Assembly: GCA_015179125.1 (NCBI GenBank)
Contig: WHVA01000253.1
Span: 91,674 to 155,673 of the forward strand
Reading direction: 5' to 3'
DNA: 64,000 nucleotides
Origin: Gautieria morchelliformis
Lineage: Eukaryota; Basidiomycota; Agaricomycetes; Gomphales; Gomphaceae
The notes beneath the pieces are model-generated. The model was not told the origin of the DNA. It saw only the letters and a list, made by a program, of their open reading frames with translations, and made no database searches. Position numbers and translations under genes: made by a program. Shown here one piece after another: positions 36,613 to 48,610 of the stretch (its first letter is position 1; every line of letters begins with the position of its first letter).

Positions 36613-37009
36613 GAGTGGATACCGTTGATTCGTTCATTGTTACCTACTCGGCCGGCGTGACATTCATTGGGTATTCCCATTAATCATGCGCTGTATAACC
36701 TTCTGATCTAGCATCATCTTGTGCACGGTCTCTAAGCAAGGGGCAACACCCTGCAGTAGTTAGTTTACTTACTATGTAACTATAGGCTTATAGGAGTAAT
36801 TGGGAAGGCTTGGAGTTCACAAACTATGTATTCATCATAGGAAACTGACTGAACACTGATGATGCTAAACAATACGAATCATGCAAAGTGACGAGAGAAA
36901 GAGAAAGTCAAAAGAAATGCCCAGGATTCCTCATTATTCACATGGGGGTAGGTGGCGACAAATAAAAAACCAGGCGCATGTCACGTTGATAGACCTTGTC
37001 TATCACTCT
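36613..37009. other. intergenic, nothing recognised
   Basis: Convergent 3' regions of the glycosylase gene and the unknown minus-strand gene. No feature seen. Confidence 0.4.
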
Positions 37010-38979
37010 TCAGTGACCCGACGGCATCTTGAATTTCAGACCATTGGGATCCTCTTGGAGTTGAGGTGGACCAATGGATACTGGAGGTATTCTTCTAGCT
37101 GAGAAAGTGGTGGGAACGGGACAGCACTCCGGCTTGCCGCAGGTATGGATACAAGCGGTAGCTGATGTTCTCTGCTTGACCCATTCGGCAGCAAAGGGCA
37201 TGCGATGCGGGTCGAACGCCTGCAATTTACTTGAGGGGCGTGTGAGTGTCCCTTGACTGATCAACATGGGGAATGACGTGAGCTCTTCGTTGGGGGCGTC
37301 GAAGGCCAGCAAAGACCGTAGAGATTTGAGAGTATATGCGATGTCCTCGTGTAGTAACGTGTACATATCCTGTGGCGATGAAGAACGTGCATGGAGGTCC
37401 ACAATTAGTCGCTGGTCATAGCCCTTCATCCTTGTCGGGTGAAAAGCTATTGGTACGACTGAGGAAACCATCATCGTCAGGAAAATAAGCAGTATTCAAG
37501 GAGGACGCGCCGAATGGGGATGCATTATCGGACATGTTAATATCATGAGTCACCGAGCTCACAGGGGCAGGAACATGCCGCGGGGTGTATTTGAAAGGAG
37601 GCGTATCGAAACGTGCTTGATTGCGCGGAAATTTATTCACACAGTGTCGTTTCTCGTGCTTAAAAGATGACGTCAATAACATGGAAACACGCTAACAGAT
37701 TTCTAAGCTCACGGTCACCTTAGCAGCATATAAGAACCTAGCCACTTGAATAGGCGAAGAAAGGGCCAGCGCTACAGATCTATTGTATCCTGGAAGGTCA
37801 AGGCGTTCTGGAGGGGATATGACAGGGGATAAAAGTGGCCTATTATGTGTCATCTTTATCGAGGCAGACAGTTTCCTCAACGCTGTCCTCATCCTAACTT
37901 TCAATCGCTGGGATCGTTTCCGAGCGGGGTCAGGGACTGAATGAACGCTGCTAAGAGTGAAGTTATCGTCACTCCAGAGGTGCTAGTATGATGAAAATAC
38001 CTAGGTTCCTCAATTGCACGTGGCATAAGATCCAGACCATCCGGACCAAGAGCAACCCAATCTGCCTCGAATCCAACTGTTGTGACATTTGCATTTTCAA
38101 TACCCTCAACCTCATGCGTCAGCGGAGCATCTGACGTAACACTAGGAGAAACATGCATGTCGTTAGGTATGGCATCGTCGGAGCTTTTCTTGAAAAAGAC
38201 GTCGAGATTAATTTGAGATTCAATGCTATAGCATGATTGTGAGGTTGCGCCGTTTGACTTTGAACTGAAGCCTGTCAAGCTAACAGTTGAGTGACTGGGA
38301 AGGACATTATTCTGTGGGCCGAACTGGAGAAAAGGATATCTACTTCGGAAGCGGTGCACTGCGGTTCCGTTGGACTAGGTGACATATCAAGACGTACACG
38401 TGGGGATGGGCTTACGATAGAGAGCGCAACGGTGCAGAATTTTTTGTCGGAAAGTAGATTATACCTGAGCCAACACGTGGAGTTCTATGAGGCGGACTAT
38501 CAGCTGGACTGGAACAAAGCGGAGACCATGTTGAGGTGGCCGAGGATGAAGGCGGAGAGTTAACTGCGATCGTAGGCAAGTGAACGCTCCTGCGTACGCG
38601 TGAAGGATGAATTCCCAGCACAGGAAACACCTACCTGGAATGTAAGAGTCGAAAGGGGGCATATATTTGTTGATCAGATGGCAGGTCGATCTTCCCACTA
38701 CCGAGCATCGGCAACGCAGACAACGAGGATCGTGATGAAACGTCTGAAGACCCTCGATTGCGGTCTTTAATGAGGGCTGGAAGGTACAGTGGTCGCAGCC
38801 TTAAACTTCTTGTTTGCACTGAGGAAACCATCCATTCTCGAGAGGGGTCCATCCAAATTAGGTCCAATATTTGTGAGGCACGATGAGTCACACAATGTCA
38901 CGCCAATATGGGACGTCATTGCAAACGACAAGAGGTCAGGTAACTTCGCGTGGTTTCCCCTAGAAGATAAACCGCGCAC
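37010..38979 (-). CDS. multi-exon hypothetical protein (possibly two genes)
   Basis: A chain of minus-strand frames separated by intron-like gaps: about 38979-38770, 38730-38640, 38590-38465, 38359-37901, 37904-37700, 37600-37416 and 37430-37010. The composition looks coding (VHLPTIAVNSPPSSS, NLDVFFKKSSDDAIPND, FEADWVALGPDGLDLMPR, RKLSASIKMTHNRPLLSP). The final frame has a Cys-rich segment, CIHTCGKPECCP. The frame ending at 37416 and the one starting near 37433 overlap, so the last part may be a separate gene. Ser-rich, with no domain I recognise. It starts just 43 bp after the SND1 stop on the same strand. Confidence 0.45.
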
Positions 38980-39021
38980 AACAGCATATAAACATATATA
39001 AAATCAATATTCGAAGCCTTT

Positions 39022-42000
39022 TCAGTCTTCCTCTTCGACGTCTCCGAACTCAAACATGCCCAAACGGTCACGCTTTGCGCCGGCAATCGCGTCTTGAAGT
39101 TTTTGTACAACTTGGGGATACGACGCGGAGTATTTGCAGTTCTTTCGGTCAAGCGAAGCGTAGCCTTCGCGTAGTAGATCAGCGTTAATACAGGCCAGAG
39201 GATCTTCTGCCGCGGCTGAATCTGAAGGATCCATGAGACGAAGGTGAAGTAGGGTACCTTCACGGAAATCCGTGTTAGCAACGAGCTTCCGTCCTTCACA
39301 CAGGGTGCGGAAGCGTTCGATAGCTTCTGCATGATACTCGCTTTCTGGGTTGACTAGTTTCACAAAGCTGGAATATGGGACGTAGGATGAATAATATGTA
39401 GAAGCTGGCTAATGTTAACGTACCTCAACCGTGCATCATGTGCTTGACCGGGCAACGATCGGAATTTGGGATCCAACGGACGGATATCTTTAAAGCCGAT
39501 TGTGTCTTGATTGCCATAGTCAATGAATGCCACTTCAGCTTCTTTCTTCCCTGGAGAAGACTTGCGAACTTTGGCGCGGTACCACGAGCCATCACTAAAG
39601 CGGGCTGAGACAAGATCGCCGTTGCGAGGAATGAAACTAGGAACGGCGGTGGCAGTACGGTGGTGCAACGAAAAATCGTGCATCAACTTTTCAAGCGAAG
39701 CAATCCCTGCATAGAAGCTTAGTCGGGACCCTCTGCTAACGTCAGGAGCACTCACCCTCAGTGTTGAGTATCTGGACGGAAAAACTAAATACCGGTCCAG
39801 TCCGTACGTCACTTACAATGACGTCTAAATACTCTGGTTTCAAGGGCTCTGATGTTCCATTTTGAGGTTCCTGCGCTGCTTGCTCAGCAGTTTCGTCGTA
39901 GTCGCTCCATAGCTATAGGTCTGGGTTAGTCCACCGAATTACATGCTAATGATTCGGCGCACATTTTTTCGGTCGGCCTTAGCCTCCTTCTACAATCATC
40001 TTCGGCGTTAAAATATAGCTGTCTACACCGAACGAAGCTGCTCACCTCTGCGTCAAAGAGCGCCTGCGCCCACGATAGATTCTCGGCTGAGTAGGCGTGA
40101 ACAGTTGCGAAACCTTCCTTAACCAGTGTTATCGCGGCGTTTTCTGTCTTGTTCAGATACATGGTGCCAATGAATCCTCCTGATTTGTCAGTGGCTTCAA
40201 ATTCGACCTCGACATCCCGCTGCATATATCGTCGGGAAGCGAATTCAGTCGCTTCTACACCGTAAGGTTCTGGTTTGATTTCGCTCCGTTCCCGCTCTCC
40301 TCTTCCGGCACGAGGGGCACGTATTCCTGAAAGAGCCTTGAGTAAATGTGCGCTAATGGCAGAGACAACATATCATACCGGCCAAGACTAGTGTCAACGT
40401 TTGGTTCTCTTTGGGTAACAACAACCTACACGAGACCACCTTTAGAGCTGGACTGTTAGTCACGGATCTTGTGCTTACTTGAAGCGGGAGCCAGCGGAAA
40501 CGCTCTGTACGATTGCCGATAGTCGGCCCAATCGCTTAAAGCCCGCCAGAAACTGGTTGGCCTTGGTGTATGTCTAACAGCGTCATGGTAAGTCTCACTA
40601 GCTCATCGTTACGGTAGGAAAACTAGCCTCAGAAGCATTTCCAATCCTAGGGAGAGGCTGTTCCTTATTCGAATGGATTCCACGACCCTCACCTATGGCA
40701 CTAGAAAACCGTATCGATTTGGACACGCGGGCACTAATCGTGAAAGGCGCTTACACTTGTTCGGCAGCCATTAGTTTATCATAATCCGAGGATCGATCCT
40801 CGTCGTCTCGCTTGTGACGGACAACGCTGGCGTACCCTCTTTCAATTACTAGTTCGGCCACGTTGCTAGAGGGTTAATCGATCAGTACGAACGGATGATG
40901 GATAGAGGGTGCAACTCGCATATTTTGGCTGCCGAATCGAACGGTGGCACACTCCCGCTCCTCGTATTCGCCTTCACGGGGGCGGATAAAGTCCACATAG
41001 ACACGTACGGGCTTGCCAATGAGCTTCTTGCGTAGAAACTAGTTACGGGACGAGGGATAGTTCTTAGTTTAAAGTACCCCGTTGCTTGACAAGGAGATTT
41101 CACCTCTCTGGCCTCCGCAGCCCAATACGATTGCTTCGTATCTGCAGGATTCGATCTGAACTCTCAAGACGACGTTCAAGAAATGAAAGCGCAGATTGAA
41201 AGAGCGAGAATGATCACCTTGGACATCTCGTAGAACTGAACTGCACTCGACGTTCTTTGTTTGCATCCTTTTCTAAGACACTGATCTGATCGCCACTCCA
41301 GATGCGCACGACTGTGGCTTCAAACGCGCGACTGCCGCCATTCGGGACAGTCGTCGACGAGCTACTGCCTTTAAGTAATCCATTTGTGGGACTGGGTGCA
41401 TTGGCATAGAGATAAAGTCGTTTCTCTCTGGCTTGCCTGGTTCGGAAACATGAATAATGAGGAAAAGATGAACTCAGGAACGCCTACTTTTCAGCGGCCC
41501 GTAAACGCTCCATGCCTCCAGAGCTAGCGAGCAGGCCGGCATGCCAGCCTACTACGTTCGCAAGACCAGTCGCAACAAGATGCTCAGCCACATTTCCAGC
41601 CGGATGCAGAACGGTTCCGATGAATAGACTTGCAGGTGCAGGTGGAGCGGCGTTCATAGATGTTGCAAAGGGCTGTGCTGTGGGAGCGGGCAGTGACATA
41701 AGTAGAACGCGGACAGGGCGTTGTAGAAGGCGTGATTCTGTGAAAAATTTAGCCTGTGCACCTGGATTAGGTGAGTGGAACGCCCGAGAAGGAAGACAAC
41801 TTGCCTCTTCACCCCATGGTTCAGCACTCTCGCCTTGTCTGGTAGAGGCCTTGGCGCTACGCACGCCAGCTAGTGCAATATTGGCAAATTGATGGACGTT
41901 GTCTGGGAGAAACAGACGGACGCGAAGTGTGGTCCCATCGCGTACTTGCTCCACAACGGCTTGTATATACTTGTCAAGGAAGTCTCAGAAGAGAAATATT

Positions 42001-42800
42001 GAGAATCCCACCATCAATTGTTTGACCTTTCCACTCTGTAATAAAGGCTTGAGAGTCAAGTGGCATTGTATGATTGACAGTGTAAGGCTGCGGAGTTTGT
42101 CGTCAAAGTTGCCTTTTAACGTAGGGATACCATCTCACCTTGGGACCCTGGGGGTTCCACATCCCCTTCATCCCACCTTTTGCTTCATTCTCGAGGTCTT
42201 TCCTCTTCAAATCTTCCTCATTTGGCTCCCGCTTGCTTTTCTCATTAGCTTTGGCCCAGCCATTTTTCAGCAGCTCAGTTGCTAGATCGACATTCCCAAT
42301 TTCAGCATGCCCAAAGTCACGCGGTGTATCGTCATTAGAGGGTAGGGTGTGTGTCGATGTAAATGTGATCTCCTTCCCAACGGCAAAAGCACGCAAAAAT
42401 TCACGACTCTCGAACGCCCAGGGCTGGAAACAGTAATAAATTATATTTGCGCTGTAAGTGAATAGTGATACCGACCTCGTCTTCGCGAGTGGAACTGCCC
42501 ATGCGAGGAGCGGCAATCTCAGCGACGTGTAATATTCTTTTCAAAAGTGGATAGTCAGCTGGAATGCAAGTTAGATTTCAAATCCTTCACCTTTCTTTTG
42601 GAGGTTGGCCTTGGGGCCCCGGACGACCACGTAAAACAAGCGTGTCGCCTGATAAGACGGCTGGAATTCGGTGTCACAAGAGCAAATTTCAGGGATCCAA
42701 AAAGACGACGCACACTTGACGATCTGTCGATCAACATATTATTAGTATCCTACCACTAAGATCGAGAAACAAACATACTCACAGCTTTCAAAACAGCCAT
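39022..42800 (-). CDS. SND1: Tudor-SN protein (staphylococcal nuclease domains plus Tudor)
   Basis: Exon 1 (42783-42800) reads MAVLKA; later exons give repeated SN-like domains (PWAFESREFLRAFAVGKE, NVDLATELLKNGWAKA; then VRDGTTLRVRLFLPDN and EEASCLPSRAF). After a stretch of short exons (40240-41300, with IRPREGEYEERECATV) comes an extended Tudor domain (DLVSARFSDGSWYRAKVR, EVAFIDYGNQDTIG). It ends in a final SN half ((A)CINADLLREGYASLDRK) and an acidic tail at the TGA, 39022-39024. The family binds RNA and is linked to transcription, splicing, RNAi and stress granules. Four to five SN domains are usual and the layout fits. Exon borders in the middle were not all resolved. Confidence 0.9.
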
Positions 42801-42941
42801 TTCAGAGTGTGGATGATTGTGTAGAGAAATTTGGTATGCCAGCGAGGAAGAACTGCAATTGTCTCCCGCGGTCACGTGATTAGGGACGGCAAGTGTTATT
42901 TTCAGCAACAGTTTCAAAGCTTTATCACGCCGTCGAGAGAC
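42801..42941. promoter_or_regulatory. 141-bp divergent promoter, SND1 / mitochondrial S6
   Basis: The start codons of SND1 (minus) and MRPS6 (plus) are only 141 bp apart, so both promoters and 5' untranslated regions must fit here. I see no TATA box. CTCCCGCGGTCACGTGATTAG near 42865 contains CACGTG, a bHLH-type E-box. Confidence 0.6.
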
Positions 42942-43466
42942 ATGCCGCTATACGAACTCCTCTGTATTTCTACCCATCTCAAAGAATACGTATGTGCTCT
43001 GCCGGGTGGTTTGCTATCACTCACTGAGAGTCTATAGCGACACATAAAAGAACTAGTTACGACTTGCGCTACGCATGTTCTGGATAGCGGCGGGGTTGTT
43101 CGCTCATTAAACAACTGGGGAACGCGTGTGCTGCCAAGTAGAATGAACCGCCACCAGCAGTGGCACACAATTGGCGAGTTCGTGGCTTGATTTCATCTAC
43201 ACTCCTACTTGAAGCTCATTTCCCGTTGGATCTGCAGTTACTGGACAATGCATTTCGACACTAGCCCGCGCGTACTTCATGCCCTTAACCGTCGTTTACG
43301 ACAAGATCCCCGCGTCATCCGATGCACCATGACAAAGCTTGGTGAAAAGATCGAGGACATTGCTGAGCCAAAGGAGCAGTCTATATCTCGTATACCATCA
43401 ACTGAGGATCATCCTCCTACAAAGCAGCAGCAGCAGCAGCAGCAGCCGCCAAATTTACAGACTTAG
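42942..43466 (+). CDS. MRPS6: mitochondrial ribosomal protein bS6m
   Basis: Exons 42942-42989, 43038-43177 and 43238-43466 sum to 417 nt, 138 residues. MPLYELLCISTHL is the typical start of bS6; VVRSLNNWGTRVLPSRM and YWTMHFDTSPRVLHALN follow the family pattern of an RNP-like fold that sits next to bS18m on the small mitoribosomal subunit. The C-terminal tail past residue 110 is an extension with seven Gln encoded by a CAG run (about 43423-43443), then a stop. The HAD gene ends 16 bp downstream on the other strand, so the 3' untranslated regions overlap. Confidence 0.9.
43423..43443 (+). repeat. CAG trinucleotide run
   Basis: Seven consecutive CAG codons near the 3' end of the MRPS6 reading frame encode a short polyglutamine tract. 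Length polymorphism is plausible. Confidence 0.85.
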
Positions 43467-43482
43467 ACAATAATAAAACACG

Positions 43483-44554
43483 TCACCTGCCATTCATTTG
43501 TGATATCCATGCTACAACTTCGGATAAGTTTCTGACAATCTCCACGTCTGTGAGGACTTCGTCTGTCTCTTTATGCTCCCCATTACCATCGGGTCCCGGT
43601 CTGCGCACCAGAAGTGCATGCACTCCTGCGTGTCTCGCTCCCTTGTAATCACTGCACGTTAACAGAATCGGTCTGAATTGTTCCAAGCGAGTTTAGGGAA
43701 GTCAGCGCTCACCATTCCAGTTCATCACCGACGTGCACTGTCTCTTCAAGCCTTGCACCCGCATGCAAGCAAGCATCTACCCACACCTGTCGTGCCGGTT
43801 TCTCATTCCCAAGATCCTCGCTCACCAGCATATGATCGAAGTATTTGGCAATTCCCAAGTCGACAAACACAGTTTCTGCAGGAAGCGGTTCTTTTCAGAT
43901 CTGTATCTTGAGAAGGCAAAACGTAATTCGTGGCCCGTACTCATTCTTGGATCGCCGTTGCTCAACATTACGATCCTGACGCCTGCAGCTCTCAGGGTTT
44001 CAACTGTAGGTTTATGCGCTAAGCTCTCAAAAAACACCGTTGGGAATGCAACACGAACGTGTAGGTACGGAATCGACGAAGGGCTTGTATCCTTCGCTCC
44101 CGGAAAACCGCTGCATCAGCCGCGGGACAATCGCACCAAGCGACTTATTCAAGGCTATCGAGTGAGTGATTCACCCCAACCTCAATCCTACAAGTACATG
44201 GTATGTCCACAGTTGCACTTACATTGTACAGGGGCTCCCGCACCGATCGCTGTTCTCCATATTACATCCCTCCACCATGCTTCGGCACCCCCTGCAAACA
44301 CCGGCTTCTCACGTTGAACATCCTTCAGAGCTGGCCGTGGAAAGCAAAATATAAAATTGGCAACCAGAAAGGCAAAATGATGTACAACAAATATATACAC
44401 CTTTCTTGAAAGCCCCCTGTACACGAGACGGCTCCAGCTTGCCGAGGTATGGCTCGAACACTTCCGCATATTGGACATGAATGGGATGCCGAGGTGTTAT
44501 TAGAGTACCCAGCGCGTCGAAGAAGACGGTGGTCACTTTCTGGCGGCAGGCCAT
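43483..44554 (-). CDS. HAD-superfamily hydrolase, HDHD3-like
   Basis: Start ATG at 44552-44554: MACRQKVTTVFFDALGTL, with motif I FFDALGTL (nucleophile Asp; the usual second Asp is replaced, as in several dehalogenase-like relatives). The cap region follows in the next exon (KPVFAGGAEAWWRDVIW). Motif II is RIVMLSNGD, then NEKP and HVGDE segments (about 43790-43720) for motifs III and IV, and the last exon gives DYKGARHAGVHALLVRRP up to the stop at 43483. A soluble phosphatase or dehalogenase-like enzyme; the substrate is unknown. Exons were joined by eye. Confidence 0.8.
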
Positions 44555-46629
44555 ACCGATACTGCATGCTTTTAGGGAACCACAAGACCAAACAAACTTA
44601 TTCGTGTGTCACGCATAAGTACGGTCACGCTGCACCCAAAAAGGGCACTGGGATCGTGGGAAATCCGACACCTATTATTAGCCTAGCAAGCCTGTCCTTA
44701 ATTGCCGCATATGCTGTCAATGTCTTTTGGTGAGACCTAGCCTCTCCCAGCGTTGAATTGCACACTGGTCCTCGGCGTGAATGCGGCGACTTCAGTCATA
44801 GTCTTATACCTCTTGAGCTGTATAAATGCTTCCTTCGAACAATTTCGACAGTTCCATCTTCTCTGTGCAAAGGCTGCTGTATTCTTAATTTTTTTCCCTC
44901 ATTCTAGTCTGGCCAAATACTCCGATTATTCTCATCGTTGGCATGAGCATGCCATGACGACAGCGCAGACCCGATGTTCTGTCTACGCGAATACTAGACA
45001 CAGCCCCAAAAGGACATAGGTATGTTTTCAGGTGTGTGTTCTGAGCGTGAACTATGGTGACCTTACCGGACAGACCGGAAATTGTTGTTTATGTGCATCT
45101 AACTGACGGCGAAATTAAAGTTTTCGCATGGACAACTTGGATGACCATTTAGAGCACGCATCGTCCGACAACTCTGTAATTATCGTAATATGTCAATGTC
45201 AATGAATGCGTAGCCACTTCTTTTGCTTTAACTGTGTGTCTACACGGGCCTGAAACGTTGGGAGCACTGATCTACGCAACTATACCACCTAGCATGAGCA
45301 GACTACAGAGACTTACACAGCCAGACGTGGGTGCTACTACGGTGCACTACATAGGCCCTAGGTCAACTACGGAGGCTGCGCGACAGGGGTGGATGCTACG
45401 GCGCTAAAAGTCCTACGGAAAGCTAAGTAACACCGTGATGATCTGAATTGTCAATGAGCGGACTCATATTCCTAGTCGCCGATATGATGATGATCATGTC
45501 GGCGAGGAATCAGGATGAATATTGCCCTCATGTCTGCCAAAGCTGTAGCACTTTTCAAAAATCCCTTTTCTGCATCGAGCCTCTTCGCTTGAGATTTGGT
45601 GGCACCACGTCTCGACATTTCGACAATACCTACTCGGCGTGACATTGTCACGGTGATCGATGTCCGGATCAATTGGCTCTTTGTCCCTGATTGCGCCGCA
45701 GGTGTACACGGTGCAGTCCATCCTAGACTCGCGCATATGCGAGTCACCGACCCCGCATCTATTACATGCGCATGCGTTATCACACGCGCGCCCATCTAGC
45801 CGGTGCCTTTAACCCTGAGCCGGGTTCCGGGGCCGCTCAAGGTACAGGTCGGTACATACTCTAGCAACCGGTGTATATATCATGCACCGGCGGCACTTCT
45901 TCGGATAGCTTAGGTCCAACTACTTATAGTAAATAGCTAGGAAACATGTATAGAACCTCAGGCAGTAAGAGACACCAATTGTGCTATTGTAGCTGGCTGT
46001 TTTGAAGCCACAGTTCTCATTGTTTTGGCCCCAGACTCGCTTCAGCCCTTAACTGGTGCTTGAAGCTATTTCTCCTTAGTTCCCTTCACCCCCCATCCTA
46101 TATGTACGCAGCAGTTTGCCGCCATAATTTACAACAGTTTTGATGATACGCCGCGTCTGTTGAACTAATCACTCCGGAGGGCGCAGAAGCATAACACAGC
46201 CATAATTCTTCAAGTTACCCGAGGTTTCGCCATCTCATACTCGAACCTTCATGTGGACAGAGTTGCACACGATTTGCGCACCGGGATTCAACAGCAAATC
46301 ACGACGATGCGTCTGGCGGAGTCAACTTATTTGGCCAATTACAATGATGATCCCCACCTCATCGGAGCGGAAACATAGCAGCATGCTGCGGTGGTATGTC
46401 TCCTACCCGCCTTCTCACGATGAGCCGTCACAGCCTGAAAATCACGCATTTGACAACCTTCCGAATCCCCAGAGTAAGCAAGATGTCACTGCCACACCTC
46501 TCATTCGATACTGCCACACTGTCCGTAGCTTTCATAGGCGCCTTTCAGCTCATGTTTGTATATAAAAGCTGGTAGGTGCGATACCTTTCTTTCATAGCAT
46601 CTCACCTTTCTTTAATAGTTCTTCAAGCA
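44555..46629. other. long intergenic region, no gene recognised
   Basis: About 2 kb with only short, unconvincing frames. A TATATAAAA-like stretch at 46557-46566 (GTATATAAAAG) lies about 65 bp upstream of the peroxygenase ATG and is a plausible TATA box for that gene. Confidence 0.5.
46557..46566 (+). promoter_or_regulatory. TATA box of the peroxygenase gene
   Basis: GTATATAAAAG, about 65 bp before the start codon at 46630, a good distance for a short 5' untranslated region. No other TATA-like site is closer. Confidence 0.6.
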
Positions 46630-48022
46630 ATGGTTCTGTTTTCAATCATCACTTTGTCACTAGCCGCTATGGCTGTAGCATTTCCGGCCCACCAGTCACT
46701 TGCAGGCCTCTCCAGAGAAGAGCTTGAGGCTGTCCTCCCGATGCTCAAACATCGCAGCCCCGAGTCACCTCCTGGGCCGCTGAATGACACATCGACAAAG
46801 CTAGTCAATGACGCGGCTCACCCTTGGAAGCCGTTGCGTCGAGGTGACATCCGCGGTCCTTGCCCCGGTCTGAATACTCTGGCGTCTCACGGGGTAAATA
46901 CAAGCCACTGCGAAAATTTCTTGGCTTATAATTGGGTATTTTCAGTATCTCCCTCGCAATGGCATCGCAAGTCCGGCACAAATAATCAATGCGATCCAAG
47001 AAGGTGCGTATTTTTTTCATGTTCGTCCTTTCGCAGCAATCCAATCGTTCGTGTGCTTACACAGGCTTCAACATGGGCAACGATATAGCCACCTTCCTTA
47101 CCTTCGCTGCTTTCATTGTCGACGGCAATGCTATAACCAACCTGATGAGTATTGGAGGCAAGAGTCCTTTAACCGGCCCTGATCCGCCATCGCCTGCTAT
47201 TGTTGGTGGACTTGACACCCACGCCGTTTTCGAAGGTATGTTGTATTCAGACCTTTCCTTTGATTCTACCATTGATCACGCCTGTACTTTAGGTGATGCC
47301 AGTATGACTCGCGGTACAGATTCTTCTTGGTTCTTGGCAACCCAGACGCTAATAGTATCTTGAAGGTGACGCATTCTTCGGAGATAATCATAGTTTCAAC
47401 GAGACTCAGTTCGAAGAAGTGAATATTTCCACCCGCTTCGTCAGATGGATGCCGCTGACACCTTACTATAAAGTTCTCCTCATTCAGTCAGCGGTTTGGA
47501 GCAGGGAAATATAACCTGACCGTGGCCGCCGAGTTCAGGTTCCAGCGCATACAAGAGTCGATTGCTACCAACCCCAACTTTTCATTCATCTCACCACGCT
47601 ACTTTACAGCATATGCCGAGGCTGTTTTCCCCGTCCTTTACTTCGTGGATGGGCGTGTCGAAGACGGACAACTTGACATGGACGCTGCGCGTAGCTTCTT
47701 CCAGCACAGCCGGATGCCCGAGGGTTTCTTCCGCGCAAACAGGTCCATGGGTTCCGCAGAGGTCGGACAGGGCATAGATCAGGTATTCGCACCGCACCCG
47801 ATCCAGCCTGGGAAGAACCAAGGTGTCGGGAATTATGTCCTCGATCCCGCATCAGCCAACTTGAGCGACGGTTGCCTGGCATACACCAACTTCGTGAATG
47901 GGACCGTACGGTCATTGTACCCCAACCCGACCGGTGCCCTTCGTACGGCCCTGAATACCAATCTTGACATTTTCTTTGGCACAGTAGGCAACTGCACTCA
48001 GGTATTCCCCTTTGGCCAGTAG
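46630..48022 (+). CDS. UPO: unspecific peroxygenase (heme-thiolate), long type
   Basis: Exons 46630-46893, 46946-47003, 47065-47235, 47293-47313, 47366-47418 and 47474-48022 sum to 1116 nt: 371 residues, the size of Agrocybe-type enzymes. A signal peptide (MVLFSIITLSLAAMAVAFP) is followed by a pro-segment. The proximal heme ligand is the cysteine of RGPCPGLNTLASHG; FEGDASMTRGDAFFG holds the acidic EGD motif binding Mg and the heme propionate; YNLTVAAEFRFQRIQ carries the acid-base Arg/Glu region. A cysteine near the C-terminus (GNCTQVFPFG) could form a disulphide. Secreted, it uses H2O2 to oxygenate C-H bonds and aromatic rings. Exon 4 is only 21 nt. Confidence 0.95.
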
Positions 48023-48394
48023 AAGGCATTAGCAAGAACTTGCTGTTGGTAGCGAGAGTAGTCAGTGGGCCGACCTTCTTAAATTTCCTGTCCTTCAACT
48101 CCATGACCGTGACGTGGGATAGTGGTACTAATGTACTATGCCTATGATCGACATAGTTTATTTATTTATGTTTTAGACGGACCTTGCGCTTGAATAACTC
48201 CAACATAAATTAATTTCTCATGCCATTGAGGAATTTGTATACATGGCTTTCGAACCTCCATACTACACTTTCATCTGTGTAATATATATGGCCAGAGAGT
48301 CAAGCGACAAGGCCTTCAGCTTAGCCTTGAAATGACTTTCGATCGATATAGCGCTAATTGCTGCCATGGCCTTTTATCGTACCGGTACGGGGTT
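48023..48394. other. 3' region of the peroxygenase gene
   Basis: Non-coding; nothing further recognised before the repeat region begins. Confidence 0.4.
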
Positions 48395-48610
48395 GTCGAT
48401 CCCGATCCTGTCAGCCACTGCGTTGTTACAGTGATTTGTGAATAATAATAATCCGTGTTTGCTTCTTGACGTGCACATCCAGCCTAATAAATCTCAGGCA
48501 AATCACGCTACGTTAATTCGGTCGGTAGTACATAAACAACTACACTGACCATGATGCACTGGTGCCACCTAATAGTTTTCGCTTCTTCACCTAGCCTGTG
48601 GTACGTAGAC
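48395..48610 (+). repeat. degenerate direct copy of the inner left-arm sequence
   Basis: Parallels 48885-49100 in the same orientation: both contain CTGTCA-C-AC, AATAATTTGT or variant, GTTTGCTTCT, CAACTRCAC-GACC and TGCACTGGTGC. Similarity is partial, so this is an older tandem copy next to the left arm. Confidence 0.65.
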
